Shown here piece by piece: positions 18,477-26,199 of a stretch of DNA of 64,000 bases. Origin of the DNA: Kocuria massiliensis. GTDB taxonomy: Bacteria > Actinomycetota > Actinomycetes > Actinomycetales > Micrococcaceae. The translations under genes were made by a program, and so were the position numbers. The notes beneath the pieces were generated by a model. That model was given only the letters and a program-made list of their open reading frames with translations. It did not search any database and was not told the DNA's origin. Each line of letters begins with the position of its first letter. The stretch's first letter is position 1. Location: the NCBI RefSeq assembly GCF_900169715.1, contig NZ_LT835161.1, forward strand, positions 1 through 64,000, given 5' to 3'.

Positions 18477-19841
18477 ATGACGACCCACAACCCCACGGAT
18501 ACACTCGACGACTTGGCCGCCGAACTCGGCACGCGCCTACTCACCGATCCCGACCAAGTGCGCGGCTACATCAATGACCGATCCATCGCGGAACCGGAGG
18601 GGATGCCGCGGGGCGTCGTCGTCGCGGGCTCCGCGGACGACGTCGCCCGTGCGTTGCGCTGGGCGAATCGGACCCGCACGCCGGTGTCCGTGAGGGGCGC
18701 GGGAACGGGTCTTTCGGGCGGATCCTTGGGGTATCCCGAAGGCCTCGTGGTCTCCCTGGAAGCTATGAATGCGATCCTGGACATCGACGTCGAGAACCGC
18801 CTGGCCGACGTCGAACCCGGAGTCATCACCTCCGAGTTGGATGCCGCCGCACGCGAGCACGGCCTGTTCTTTGCGCCGGACCCCGCCAGCGCCCACATCT
18901 CCTCGGTAGGCGGAAACATCGCGACCAACGCCGGAGGCCTCCGGTGCATAGCGCACGGGACTACCGACGCGGCGGTTGCGGCCTTGGAGGTCGTGCTCGC
19001 GGACGGGAGCATCATCCATACCGGGGCGCGCACCATCAAGAACTCCACCGGCCTGAACATGACGCCGCTCTTCGTGGGGTCGGAAGGCACGCTCGGAATC
19101 ATCACCCGCGCCACGGTGCGGCTGAAACCGGTTCCCGAAGGAGAGCCGCGGACCTTTTTCGCGAGCTTCGACGATCTCGAGTCGGCGGGACGAGCGGTCA
19201 CCTCGATCGTGTCTACCGAGCCACGCCCGGAAGTCCTGGAGCTGATCGACGCGACGTGCGCTCGCTTGATCGAGGAATTTGAACCGAGCGGGCTACCGCA
19301 ACCGGAAGCGGCTCTCCTCCTGGGCAAAACGGTGGGGCCAACGGCTGAGCGCGACGCAGGGATTCTCGCCGCGACGTGCCAGCGGTGGGGCGCCACCCAA
19401 AGCCAGGTCTTTGAGGGTGAAGAACTCCTGGAGGCCCGGAGACTCGCCAACGGTGCGCTGCTGGCCGGGCGCTACGCCGTACATTGCGACGTCGGCGTTC
19501 CCGTTGGAAACCTCGTGGAGATGATGCGCGGCGTTGAGGAGATCGCCGCCGAATCCGGCCGTGGTGTGAGCATTCTGGCCCATGCCGGCGATGGCAATCT
19601 GCATCCGGCCATAGAGTCCGACGAAACCCCAGAAGACAGGAAGCGGGCCGAAGAGGTCGTGGACCGGATCACCGAGCTCGCAATCAGTATGGGTGGGGTC
19701 ATCACCGGCGAACACGGCGTCGGTTCCTTGAAATACCGGGAACTTCCGCTGCAATTCGACGAACCGACGTTGAGGGCCCAGCGCGCGATCAAAGCAGCGC
19801 TGGACCCTCACGGAATCTTGACGCCCGGCCGGGGAATCTAG
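18477..19841 (+). CDS. FAD-linked oxidase, GlcD/D-lactate dehydrogenase family
   Basis: 454 aa from ATG 18477 (CGAGG 4 bases upstream; another ATG at 18456 is in frame). The FAD-binding PCMH domain is at the N-terminus with VRGAGTGLSGGSLG and the NIATNAGGLRCIAHG loop. The C-terminal oxidase domain has HAGDGNLHP and GVITGEHGVGSLK, both characteristic of GlcD and D-lactate dehydrogenases. It should oxidise a 2-hydroxy acid (glycolate, D-lactate or similar) to the 2-oxo acid. No GlcE/GlcF partners are adjacent, which favours a stand-alone D-lactate dehydrogenase type; substrate is not certain. Confidence 0.85.
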   Translation: MTTHNPTDTLDDLAAELGTRLLTDPDQVRGYINDRSIAEPEGMPRGVVVAGSADDVARALRWANRTRTPVSVRGAGTGLSGGSLGYPEGLVVSLEAMNAILDIDVENRLADVEPGVITSELDAAAREHGLFFAPDPASAHISSVGGNIATNAGGLRCIAHGTTDAAVAALEVVLADGSIIHTGARTIKNSTGLNMTPLFVGSEGTLGIITRATVRLKPVPEGEPRTFFASFDDLESAGRAVTSIVSTEPRPEVLELIDATCARLIEEFEPSGLPQPEAALLLGKTVGPTAERDAGILAATCQRWGATQSQVFEGEELLEARRLANGALLAGRYAVHCDVGVPVGNLVEMMRGVEEIAAESGRGVSILAHAGDGNLHPAIESDETPEDRKRAEEVVDRITELAISMGGVITGEHGVGSLKYRELPLQFDEPTLRAQRAIKAALDPHGILTPGRGI

Positions 19842-19855
19842 CCGCCGGCGGGTAG

Positions 19856-19930
19856 TTACGCTTCGTCGATGAGCCGCTCCGCAGCTCGTTCGGCGATCAT
19901 GATGGTGGGCGCGAAGCGGAACACGTCGTT
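19856..19930 (-). pseudogene. Remnant of the 3' end of a GMC oxidoreductase gene
   Basis: Read on the minus strand, this ends in APTIMIAERAAERLIDEA and a TAA stop at 19856-19858. That is the usual C-terminus of choline dehydrogenase-type GMC oxidoreductases, in which APTIMIAE closes the substrate domain. About 20 codons match and similarity is lost upstream, exactly where a palindromic element begins at 19932. No start codon, FAD-binding domain or other part of such a gene is present nearby. Identification rests on one short motif, so it is moderate. Confidence 0.5.
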
Positions 19931-19931
19931 T

Positions 19932-20048
19932 GGTGGGGTTACCCGGGTTGGGTGGTGTTAGGCCTCTTGGGTGGGCCCACCGCTATTAGGAGGCGATGTA
20001 GCCGCCACCTAATGGCATTAAGCACCTCAGAACTCGGGTAACACCACC
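19932..20048. repeat. Large imperfect palindromic element
   Basis: GGTGGGGTTACCCGGG (19932-19947) is an imperfect complement of CTCGGGTAACACCACC (20033-20048). GGTGGTGTTA (19951-19960) is a perfect 10-bp complement of TAACACCACC (20039-20048), so two alternative pairings exist. Inner stems (GGTGGGCCCACC; CTATTAGG with CCTAATGG) would give a branched fold. No reading frame fits. It resembles a small non-autonomous mobile element or a structured RNA. Confidence 0.5.
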
Positions 20049-20161
20049 GAACAGGGACGGTTTCCCTCCCTTCCCCTACGTCAGGTCAGGGGTCAGGCCC
20101 ACTCAACTGGGAAACCGCCACCTGATAGCCGAATGCCGCACCCAGGGCGAAAAGGGGGCGG
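20049..20161. other. Non-coding stretch with two further inverted repeats
   Basis: This completes the only gap of more than 300 bases without an intact gene (19842-20161). CGGTTTCCC (20058-20066) pairs with GGGAAACCG (20109-20117), and ATAGCCG (20125-20131) pairs with CGGCTAT (20158-20164), the latter overlapping the stop of the amidohydrolase gene, where it may act as its terminator. No gene is seen. Confidence 0.5.
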
Positions 20162-21382
20162 CTATGCCTCCACTAACCGGTTGAAGGCCAGCGTTGCCAG
20201 GGCAGCAGACTGCACCGGAAGTACCGAGTCGTCGAAGCGGACTTCGGCGGAATGGTTCATGGGTTGGTTCCAGGGGTCTTCGACGGGGTACGAGGCGCCG
20301 ACGAACATGAAGGTTCCCGGCACTTCTTCCAAGACGAACGAAAAGTCTTCAGATCCCATGCGTGGCTCGGGAACTTTCACCACGGCTTCGTCGCCCACCA
20401 GCCTGCGGAGGGCGGCGGCCGAGCGTTCGGTCTCTTCCTCATCACACACCGTCGGCGGGTATTGCGTGGCGAATTCGACTTCGGCAGTGCATCCGTGAGC
20501 TTCCGCGATATGTGTCGCCAGGCGGTTCACGGCCACGCCGAACTTCTCGCCGGACTCGCGGGTCATGGCACGCACGGTTGCGCCGAGGCTGGCGTCGTCG
20601 CCAATCACATTGACGGCGGCGGTTCCGGCCTGAAGCTGCGTGATGGTCGCGACGACCGGGTCGAAAACGTCGAACTGTCGGGTGACCATGGTCTGGATGC
20701 CGGTGGCGATTTCGGTCAGTGCTGGCACGGGATCCAGGGCCGAGTGCGGTGCCGAACCGTGACCACCCTTGCCATGCACGACGACGCGCAGGCTGTATGC
20801 CCCGGCCATGATGGTTCCCGGGCGATACATAAAGGCACCGAGGGGCATGGGGACCACGTGGAACCCGTACGCTGCGACGGGTCGTTCGCCCGTGACGTCG
20901 AGAACCCCCTCCTCGATCATGGGTGCTGCGCCTCCGGGGGATTCTTCTCCAGGCTGGAACATGAAAATGACCTTGCCGGGGAGCTCCTCCCGGTGTGCGC
21001 TCAGGATCTTAGCGGCGCCGACTAGCCCTGCGGTGTGCAGGTCGTGTCCGCACGCATGCATCGCCCCGTTGGTCGAGGCGAAGTCTTCTCCGGAATTTTC
21101 CTCAACCGGCAGCGCATCCATATCGCCTCGAAGCAGGACGGTCGGACCGGGCAACTGTCCTTCAAGAACCGCCGTCACGGAGGTCACCGACTTTCCACGG
21201 TGAATCGTCAGGGGGAGGCCATCGAGGGCGTCGATTACGGCCGATTGCGTCCAGGGAAGGTTATTGCCCAGTTCGGGATGCCGATGCAAAGAGCGCCGGA
21301 GGTCTTTGAGCTCCGTGGCGAGTGCGTTGGCGTCGGGCAGAAAATTGGGGACGGACTGTTGGGTGAGGCTTTCGTCGGCCAT
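20162..21382 (-). CDS. M20D family amidohydrolase (hippurate/N-acyl-amino-acid hydrolase type)
   Basis: 406 aa, with CGGAG 8 bases before the ATG. Metal-binding and catalytic motifs of the IAA-amino-acid hydrolase/hippuricase group are in order: LHRHPELG, LLRGDMDALPVEE, HACGHDLHTAGLVGAA, MFQPGEESPGGA, then HVVPMPLG, and NHSAEVRFDD near the C-terminus. It should hydrolyse an N-acyl or N-aroyl amino acid to the free acid and amino acid. Sitting downstream of an aromatic hydroxylase on the same strand, it could release a benzoate-type substrate from a conjugate; this link is inferred. Confidence 0.85.
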   Translation of the reverse strand: MADESLTQQSVPNFLPDANALATELKDLRRSLHRHPELGNNLPWTQSAVIDALDGLPLTIHRGKSVTSVTAVLEGQLPGPTVLLRGDMDALPVEENSGEDFASTNGAMHACGHDLHTAGLVGAAKILSAHREELPGKVIFMFQPGEESPGGAAPMIEEGVLDVTGERPVAAYGFHVVPMPLGAFMYRPGTIMAGAYSLRVVVHGKGGHGSAPHSALDPVPALTEIATGIQTMVTRQFDVFDPVVATITQLQAGTAAVNVIGDDASLGATVRAMTRESGEKFGVAVNRLATHIAEAHGCTAEVEFATQYPPTVCDEEETERSAAALRRLVGDEAVVKVPEPRMGSEDFSFVLEEVPGTFMFVGASYPVEDPWNQPMNHSAEVRFDDSVLPVQSAALATLAFNRLVEA

Positions 21383-21409
21383 GGTGAAATCTCCGCATCT
21401 TGAAATATT

Positions 21410-21431
21410 GCGTCACTATATTGTGTGACGC
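21410..21431. promoter_or_regulatory. Inverted repeat upstream of the amidohydrolase gene
   Basis: GCGTCAC-N8-GTGACGC has perfect 7-bp arms and lies 28 bases before the ATG at 21382, in the position of an operator over the promoter or leader. The regulator is unknown; the IclR protein at 23572 is the nearest candidate, but its presumed site at 23486 is different. Confidence 0.4.
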
Positions 21432-21538
21432 GGCGGAGGGCATGTCCAGGAGCTCGACGACGCCCATGGCAGGGCCTCACACGCAGCGATACGGCCCAGC
21501 CATGGGACGGAAGACCGGCATGGTGCCGATCGCCGTGA

Positions 21539-23425
21539 CTACCGTTCGGTAAAAATTGGTTCAAAGAATCGAGCCAATTCGTCCGTGGCGGACAGCGGGA
21601 GCACGGCGGCGACGTACTGGTCCGGGCGCACCACCACGACGGCGCCATCGCGACTGACCTCGCGCTCCGCGAAGATGTCGTCGTCCGGTAGCGTCGCATA
21701 GACCTTCTCGAGGTACGTCAGCTTGAACGGGCCGACCGTCGGCTTAAAGATTCGCGGGACGTCATTAATCTCGACCTCCACGTGCGGCTGCTGATAGATG
21801 ACCTTGGTGTCGAAGACGGCGTCGTCGTCCGCGCCCTGAGGGGTGTACCGCACCTGCGGGGACGAGGGGTCCTGGGCGAACCACTCGGCAAAGTCGGCCA
21901 ATTGCGAGGGTTCGCCGGCGGACGGGGTATCGGCAAAGATGTAGATGCGCCACCGACCGTCCGCCGTGGCCTCGTGACCGATCTGGCGTGGGACGGCGTC
22001 GCACACCCGGTGGGCACGAGCCGAGTGGAATCGTTTGCCGACCGGGAACCCCTTGGCGGCCCCTTGATGCTCCGTACCTGAAGTGATTATGGACGGCGTG
22101 TACTCGGTCATGAATCCCGCCGGGAATTCCGCTGTTTTGACGTAGAAGTCCTCCAGGGTGGAGGCGTCCGGAAGATCTTCCGGCTTGGCCGCCATGAGAC
22201 TGGACCACTCCTTGTCGAAGTCGATCAGGTTCTTCGCGATGACCTGGCGCTCGGCGGAGTAGGTGCTCAGCAGCGACTCGGGACTCGTCCCGGAAAGGAC
22301 GTGTCCGAGCTTCCACCCCAGGTTGAAGCCATCCTGCATCGAGACGTTCATGCCTTGTCCGGCCTTGGCAGAGTGCGTGTGGCAGGCGTCGCCCGTGATG
22401 AAAACGCGGGGTGTGCGTTGGCCGGACTGATCTGCGGGGACGTCGTCGAATTTGTCGGTCAGCCGATGCCCGACCTCGTAGACGCTATGCCACGCGACGT
22501 TCTTCACGTCCACGCTGTACGGGTGCAAGATCGCGTTGGCTTTGGCAATGATGTCCTCGATCGTCGTCTTGCGCACCTCGTGGTTGTCGTCCGCGGCAAC
22601 CTCGCCGAGGTCCACGTACATGCGGAAGAGGTGGCCACCCTCGCGGGGAATGTGAAGGATCGAGCCGTGGATGGACTGGATCGCGCATTTGGTGCGAATG
22701 TCCGGGAAATCCGTGGTGGCCAGAACGTCCATGACGCCCCAGGCGTGATTTGCGGTGTCTCCGCTGAGCGTGCGACCGATCGACTGCCGGACGGGGCTGC
22801 GGGCGCCGTCGCATCCGACGACGTACTTCGCTCGGACGGTGCGCTCCTGACCTTCGTGCTCGCCACTGGTGTAACGGAGCTTGACCGACACCGGGTATTC
22901 ACCGTCGCTGGTGTTCTCGAGGTCAAGGAATTCGATGCCGTAGTCCGGCACGATGCGCCCGGGAGAGTTTTTGGCGAATTGCGCAAAGTGGTCCAGCACG
23001 CGGGCTTGGTTGACGATCAGGTGGGGGAATTCGCTGATTCCCTGCGGGTCGTCTACGGGGCGAGCCGTGCGAATAATGTTTTCGGGGTTGTGCGGATCGG
23101 GCTTCCAGAAGCACATCTCGGTCAGGTGATATGCCTCGTCGATGATGCTGTTGGCAAAGCCAAAGGCTTGGAAGGTCTCGACGCTGCGAGCCTGAATGCC
23201 GTCGGCCTGGCCGATCTCCAAGCGACCAGGTCGCCGCTCGATGATGCGCGCGTTGACCTCAGGGAATTGCGAGAGTTGAGCGGCAAGGATCATGCCGGCG
23301 GGGCCGGACCCGACGATGAGGACGTCCACCGCATCGGGGAGTTCCTCCGGTCGGTCGATGCCGAATCCTGAAGCCTCCTCACGAGTCGGATCGCCAGATA
23401 CATAGCCGTGATGGTGGAACTGCAT
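21539..23425 (-). CDS. mobA: FAD-dependent aromatic monooxygenase, 3-hydroxybenzoate 4-monooxygenase-like
   Basis: 628 aa from ATG 23425, where AAGGAG sits 9 bases upstream; a longer frame has no such site. The dinucleotide motif VDVLIVGSGPAGMILAAQLS, ADGIQARSVETFQAFGFA, the CDGARSPVRQSIGR (DG) motif, FITGDACHTHSAKAGQGMN and a C-terminal thioredoxin-like dimerisation domain match the phenol 2-monooxygenase family. The closest remembered relative is Comamonas MobA, which makes protocatechuate from 3-hydroxybenzoate. The substrate is likely an m-hydroxy aromatic acid. No protocatechuate dioxygenase lies in the window. Divergent from an IclR gene, its probable regulator. Confidence 0.8.
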   Translation of the reverse strand: MQFHHHGYVSGDPTREEASGFGIDRPEELPDAVDVLIVGSGPAGMILAAQLSQFPEVNARIIERRPGRLEIGQADGIQARSVETFQAFGFANSIIDEAYHLTEMCFWKPDPHNPENIIRTARPVDDPQGISEFPHLIVNQARVLDHFAQFAKNSPGRIVPDYGIEFLDLENTSDGEYPVSVKLRYTSGEHEGQERTVRAKYVVGCDGARSPVRQSIGRTLSGDTANHAWGVMDVLATTDFPDIRTKCAIQSIHGSILHIPREGGHLFRMYVDLGEVAADDNHEVRKTTIEDIIAKANAILHPYSVDVKNVAWHSVYEVGHRLTDKFDDVPADQSGQRTPRVFITGDACHTHSAKAGQGMNVSMQDGFNLGWKLGHVLSGTSPESLLSTYSAERQVIAKNLIDFDKEWSSLMAAKPEDLPDASTLEDFYVKTAEFPAGFMTEYTPSIITSGTEHQGAAKGFPVGKRFHSARAHRVCDAVPRQIGHEATADGRWRIYIFADTPSAGEPSQLADFAEWFAQDPSSPQVRYTPQGADDDAVFDTKVIYQQPHVEVEINDVPRIFKPTVGPFKLTYLEKVYATLPDDDIFAEREVSRDGAVVVVRPDQYVAAVLPLSATDELARFFEPIFTER

Positions 23426-23485
23426 GGAGCGGGTCTCCTTCCCCAACCACGATGTTGGAGCCACGATTGCTTCGGTGTGTTCTAT

Positions 23486-23506
23486 ATGAGAACGTAGAAT
23501 TCTCAT
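23486..23506. promoter_or_regulatory. Probable IclR operator between the hydroxylase and regulator genes
   Basis: ATGAGAA-N7-TTCTCAT, perfect 7-bp arms, lies in the divergent gap between the mobA-like gene (starts 23425) and the IclR gene (starts 23572). On the minus strand it falls just downstream of a possible promoter (TTGCCA 23551-23546, 18-base spacer, TATGGT 23527-23522), so binding there would block the hydroxylase transcript. Confidence 0.5.
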
Positions 23507-23571
23507 TCCGAATAGTTTCAGACCATATACGATCTGCGTCACATGTGGCAAGGGTCTCAGAAGGGTGGGTC

Positions 23572-24282
23572 ATGGCGGACTCGAAGGCCAAGGGTGCGGC
23601 GTCGCAGACTCTCAGCCGGGGATTGCAGATCCTCGAACTCCTGGATGAAGCCCCTGGTTCGCTCACCATCGACGACGTCGCGGCGGCGCTCGCCGTGCAT
23701 CGTTCGGTGGCATATCGGCTGATCAGAACCCTTGAAGATCACGGATTTGTGGGGCGCCGCGAGGGTGGTGGTCTGGTGCTCGGGGCGCGATTGGCGGCCC
23801 TCGCGGCTGGCGTCGAACGGGATCTGCAGGCGGTCGCGGTTCCCGAGTTGACCCTGGCGGCGCGCGATTTGGGCATGACGTGTTTCTTGGGTGTGCGCGA
23901 CCGTGACGAGTGCTTGACTCTGTCGAGCGTCGAGCCACCCAAAGCGATTGCGGTCGTCGCTCAACGCCCGGGTACGAGTCATCCGCTGCGGCTGGGCGCA
24001 CCCGGCAAGGTCATCTTGGCTCAAACCGCCGAGCATGAGTGGCCGAGCGATGTGACCGACGCTGACCGGGAGCAGGTTCGGCTCGTGCGGGAGCGTGGAT
24101 GGGTCGAGACGGCCGATGAGGTGATCACGGGGTTGCGCTCCGTGGGAGTCCCGCTGAATCTTCGGGGTGGCCGAGCGGCCGCCGTGGCTACTGTCTTCGT
24201 GGGGGATGGTGATCCTCGGGGCATTGCCGAGCGGCTTCAGGAGGTGGCTGAAGCTATTCAGCGGGAGGCTCCCGTGCATTAA
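23572..24282 (+). CDS. IclR family transcriptional regulator
   Basis: 236 aa from ATG 23572. N-terminal winged helix (LSRGLQILELLDEAPGSLTI then VAAALAVHRSVAYRLIRTLEDHGFV) and a C-terminal effector domain with the IclR signature around GTSHPLRLGAPGKVILAQ. It is divergent from the mobA-like hydroxylase and 168 bases upstream of a TPP enzyme, so it probably controls both in response to an aromatic or oxo-acid effector. Palindromes in both flanking gaps (23486-23506 and 24310-24325) are candidate binding sites. Function as regulator is firm; effector is unknown. Confidence 0.9.
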   Translation: MADSKAKGAASQTLSRGLQILELLDEAPGSLTIDDVAAALAVHRSVAYRLIRTLEDHGFVGRREGGGLVLGARLAALAAGVERDLQAVAVPELTLAARDLGMTCFLGVRDRDECLTLSSVEPPKAIAVVAQRPGTSHPLRLGAPGKVILAQTAEHEWPSDVTDADREQVRLVRERGWVETADEVITGLRSVGVPLNLRGGRAAAVATVFVGDGDPRGIAERLQEVAEAIQREAPVH

Positions 24283-24309
24283 GTCGAGTGATGGGCGAAA
24301 GGTTGCGCC

Positions 24310-24325
24310 AACCGAACGTTCGGTT
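24310..24325. promoter_or_regulatory. Perfect 16-bp palindrome upstream of the TPP enzyme gene
   Basis: AACCGAACGTTCGGTT is fully self-complementary and lies 28 bases after the IclR stop and 125 bases before the TPP enzyme start. A second, imperfect pair (TGAGTGTGTC 24331-24340 and GACACTCA 24375-24382) follows. A dimeric regulator site is likely; which protein binds is not known. Confidence 0.45.
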
Positions 24326-24450
24326 TATGTTGAGTGTGTCCGGCATCACTGTAGTTGCCGGTGTTCGAAAAAGGGACACTCAGCCGCTTCTTCCGGCGGT
24401 CAGACATATATGGCCTACTCAAGTTCATATGTGCTTCCGGAGGAAACACC

Positions 24451-26199
24451 ATGCAATCCGTATCCGAAACGATTGCGCGCGCCCTTTCGCGCCACGTTGA
24501 CCAGTACTTCTGCCTCATGGGCAACGGCAACGCCTATTTCATCGACGCCGTCGAACGCCTAGGTCTCAAGCCGACACCCGTCCGCCATGAGACCGCGACC
24601 GTGGCCTCCGCGGACGCGTATTACCGCATGACCCGCAAGATCGCCGTCGCGACCGCGACCTACGGAGCGGGATTCACCAACACCCTGACCTCCCTCGCCG
24701 AGGCGGCGCTGGCCCACATCCCGCTCGTGCTGGTGGTGGGGGACCGTCCGACGTCCGGCCCGCGCCCCCTCGACGTGCAACAGGATGCCTTGGCTGAGGC
24801 GGTTGGGGTGCCGACCTTTACGGTGGGGCGCCACGACGTCGGAACCGTGACGATCCAGGCGCTCGCCGACGCTCGGGACCATTCGCGGCCCGTCGTGCTG
24901 GCGATTCCGTACGATCTCTCCGCCGAGCTGATCGGCGAACGGGGCGAAATCATTCCTGCGCTCCCGGACCGCGCCACACCGCCGCAGGGTAATGCCTCGG
25001 TCCTGCGCGACATCGCCTCCGAGCTCGCTACGTCGGAACGCCCCTTGATCCTCGCGGGTCGCGGAGCGCTTGAGGCCCGAGCGGACCTGCGGGGGCTCGC
25101 CGAGACTCTAGGGGCAGATGTCGCCACCACCGTTCCGACTCAGGGCTACTTTCACGCCTTCCAGGACCGGCGGCCGAATTATCGAGATCTGGGGATTTGC
25201 GGGGGATTCGCTGCCCCGGTCGCCGCGGAAGAAATCCGTGGGGCCGACGTCGTGCTGGTGGTCGGTGCTGGCCTCAACCAGTTCACCGTGGCTCACGGAC
25301 ACGCCTTTGGCGACACCGCCCGCGTGATCCAGATCGACCTCGCCGAAGAACCGACGAATCCGCGCGTGAACCTATCGTGCCGTTCGGACGCGACTCTCGC
25401 TATTCGCGCGATCCGCGAGGAACTGCGGCAGTCGGGGGTTGGCGGACGTAGCGCGCGCACCGTGCCGAACGATGTCGAAGCCCAACGTCGGCCCGTCGGT
25501 GACGAGGTGGCCCCCGACGGCCTTCTCGACCCCCGCCGGGTCATGAGCCGGCTGAACGACGTACTTCCGCCGGACCGAGTGGTCTTTACCGACGGCGGTC
25601 ACTTTATGCAGTGGCCGCTGACCTACCTACGCACTCAAGGCCCTGATAGCCACATCACCGTGGGGACCCAATTTCAGTCGATCGGCCTAGGGCTTCCCTC
25701 AGCCGCGGGCGTCATCACAGCGGCCGGGGATCGCTTGCCCGTGCTGGTCTCGGGTGACGGCGGTGGGCTTATGGGCATTGCCGACGCCGAAACCTTCGTC
25801 CGAACGGCCCGCCGCGGCGTCGTGGTGTTCCTCAACGACTCTGGTTACGGCGCCGAGGTGCATCAATACGCTCGCCGCGGAGTTAGCGATGCCGCGATGA
25901 TGATTCCCGACATCGACTTCGCGGGCATCTTCCAGGCCTTGGGCGCTCGCAGCGCGACCGTCACAAACATGAGGGACCTCGTCGATTTTGAGCAATGGGC
26001 TCGTGAAGGCGCCGACGGCGTCTACGTTCTGGACTGCCGCATCACCGGCGATCTCCGGGCCGACTGGATCATCGCCGCGCTCGACGAAGCGCGCCGTCAC
26101 CATCCGCACGTGGAGGAGATGTTGGGGTTTCAGGCGCCTTCGGCGAGCACCGCGAACCCGGACCCCGCAACAGTCCGGGACGCGGTGCTGACCGACTAA
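24451..26199 (+). CDS. Thiamine pyrophosphate-dependent enzyme of the acetolactate synthase/benzoylformate decarboxylase superfamily
   Basis: 582 aa from ATG 24451, preceded by GGAGGA at 6 bases. Three domains: N-terminal PYR domain with the catalytic glutamate in VRHETATVASADAYYRMT, a central Rossmann-like domain (ILAGRGALEARADLRGLAE), and a C-terminal PP domain with the metal/TPP motif SGDGGGLMGIADAE continuing to VVFLNDSGYG. It could decarboxylate or ligate a 2-oxo acid. No small regulatory subunit is adjacent, so a biosynthetic acetolactate synthase is unlikely. Context next to an aromatic hydroxylase suggests an aryl 2-oxo acid, but this is speculative. Its stop codon overlaps the convergent gene's stop. 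Confidence 0.75.
   Translation: MQSVSETIARALSRHVDQYFCLMGNGNAYFIDAVERLGLKPTPVRHETATVASADAYYRMTRKIAVATATYGAGFTNTLTSLAEAALAHIPLVLVVGDRPTSGPRPLDVQQDALAEAVGVPTFTVGRHDVGTVTIQALADARDHSRPVVLAIPYDLSAELIGERGEIIPALPDRATPPQGNASVLRDIASELATSERPLILAGRGALEARADLRGLAETLGADVATTVPTQGYFHAFQDRRPNYRDLGICGGFAAPVAAEEIRGADVVLVVGAGLNQFTVAHGHAFGDTARVIQIDLAEEPTNPRVNLSCRSDATLAIRAIREELRQSGVGGRSARTVPNDVEAQRRPVGDEVAPDGLLDPRRVMSRLNDVLPPDRVVFTDGGHFMQWPLTYLRTQGPDSHITVGTQFQSIGLGLPSAAGVITAAGDRLPVLVSGDGGGLMGIADAETFVRTARRGVVVFLNDSGYGAEVHQYARRGVSDAAMMIPDIDFAGIFQALGARSATVTNMRDLVDFEQWAREGADGVYVLDCRITGDLRADWIIAALDEARRHHPHVEEMLGFQAPSASTANPDPATVRDAVLTD

Noticed and set aside
21410-21431. CRP-type site (TGTGA-N6-TCACA)
   Set aside because: The half sites are in the opposite orientation (GTCAC...GTGAC) with an 8-base spacer, so it does not fit the CRP consensus; kept only as an unassigned palindrome.
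24451-26199. Biosynthetic acetolactate synthase (IlvB)
   Set aside because: No small subunit gene follows and the gene is with catabolic genes; only the TPP enzyme superfamily is supported.
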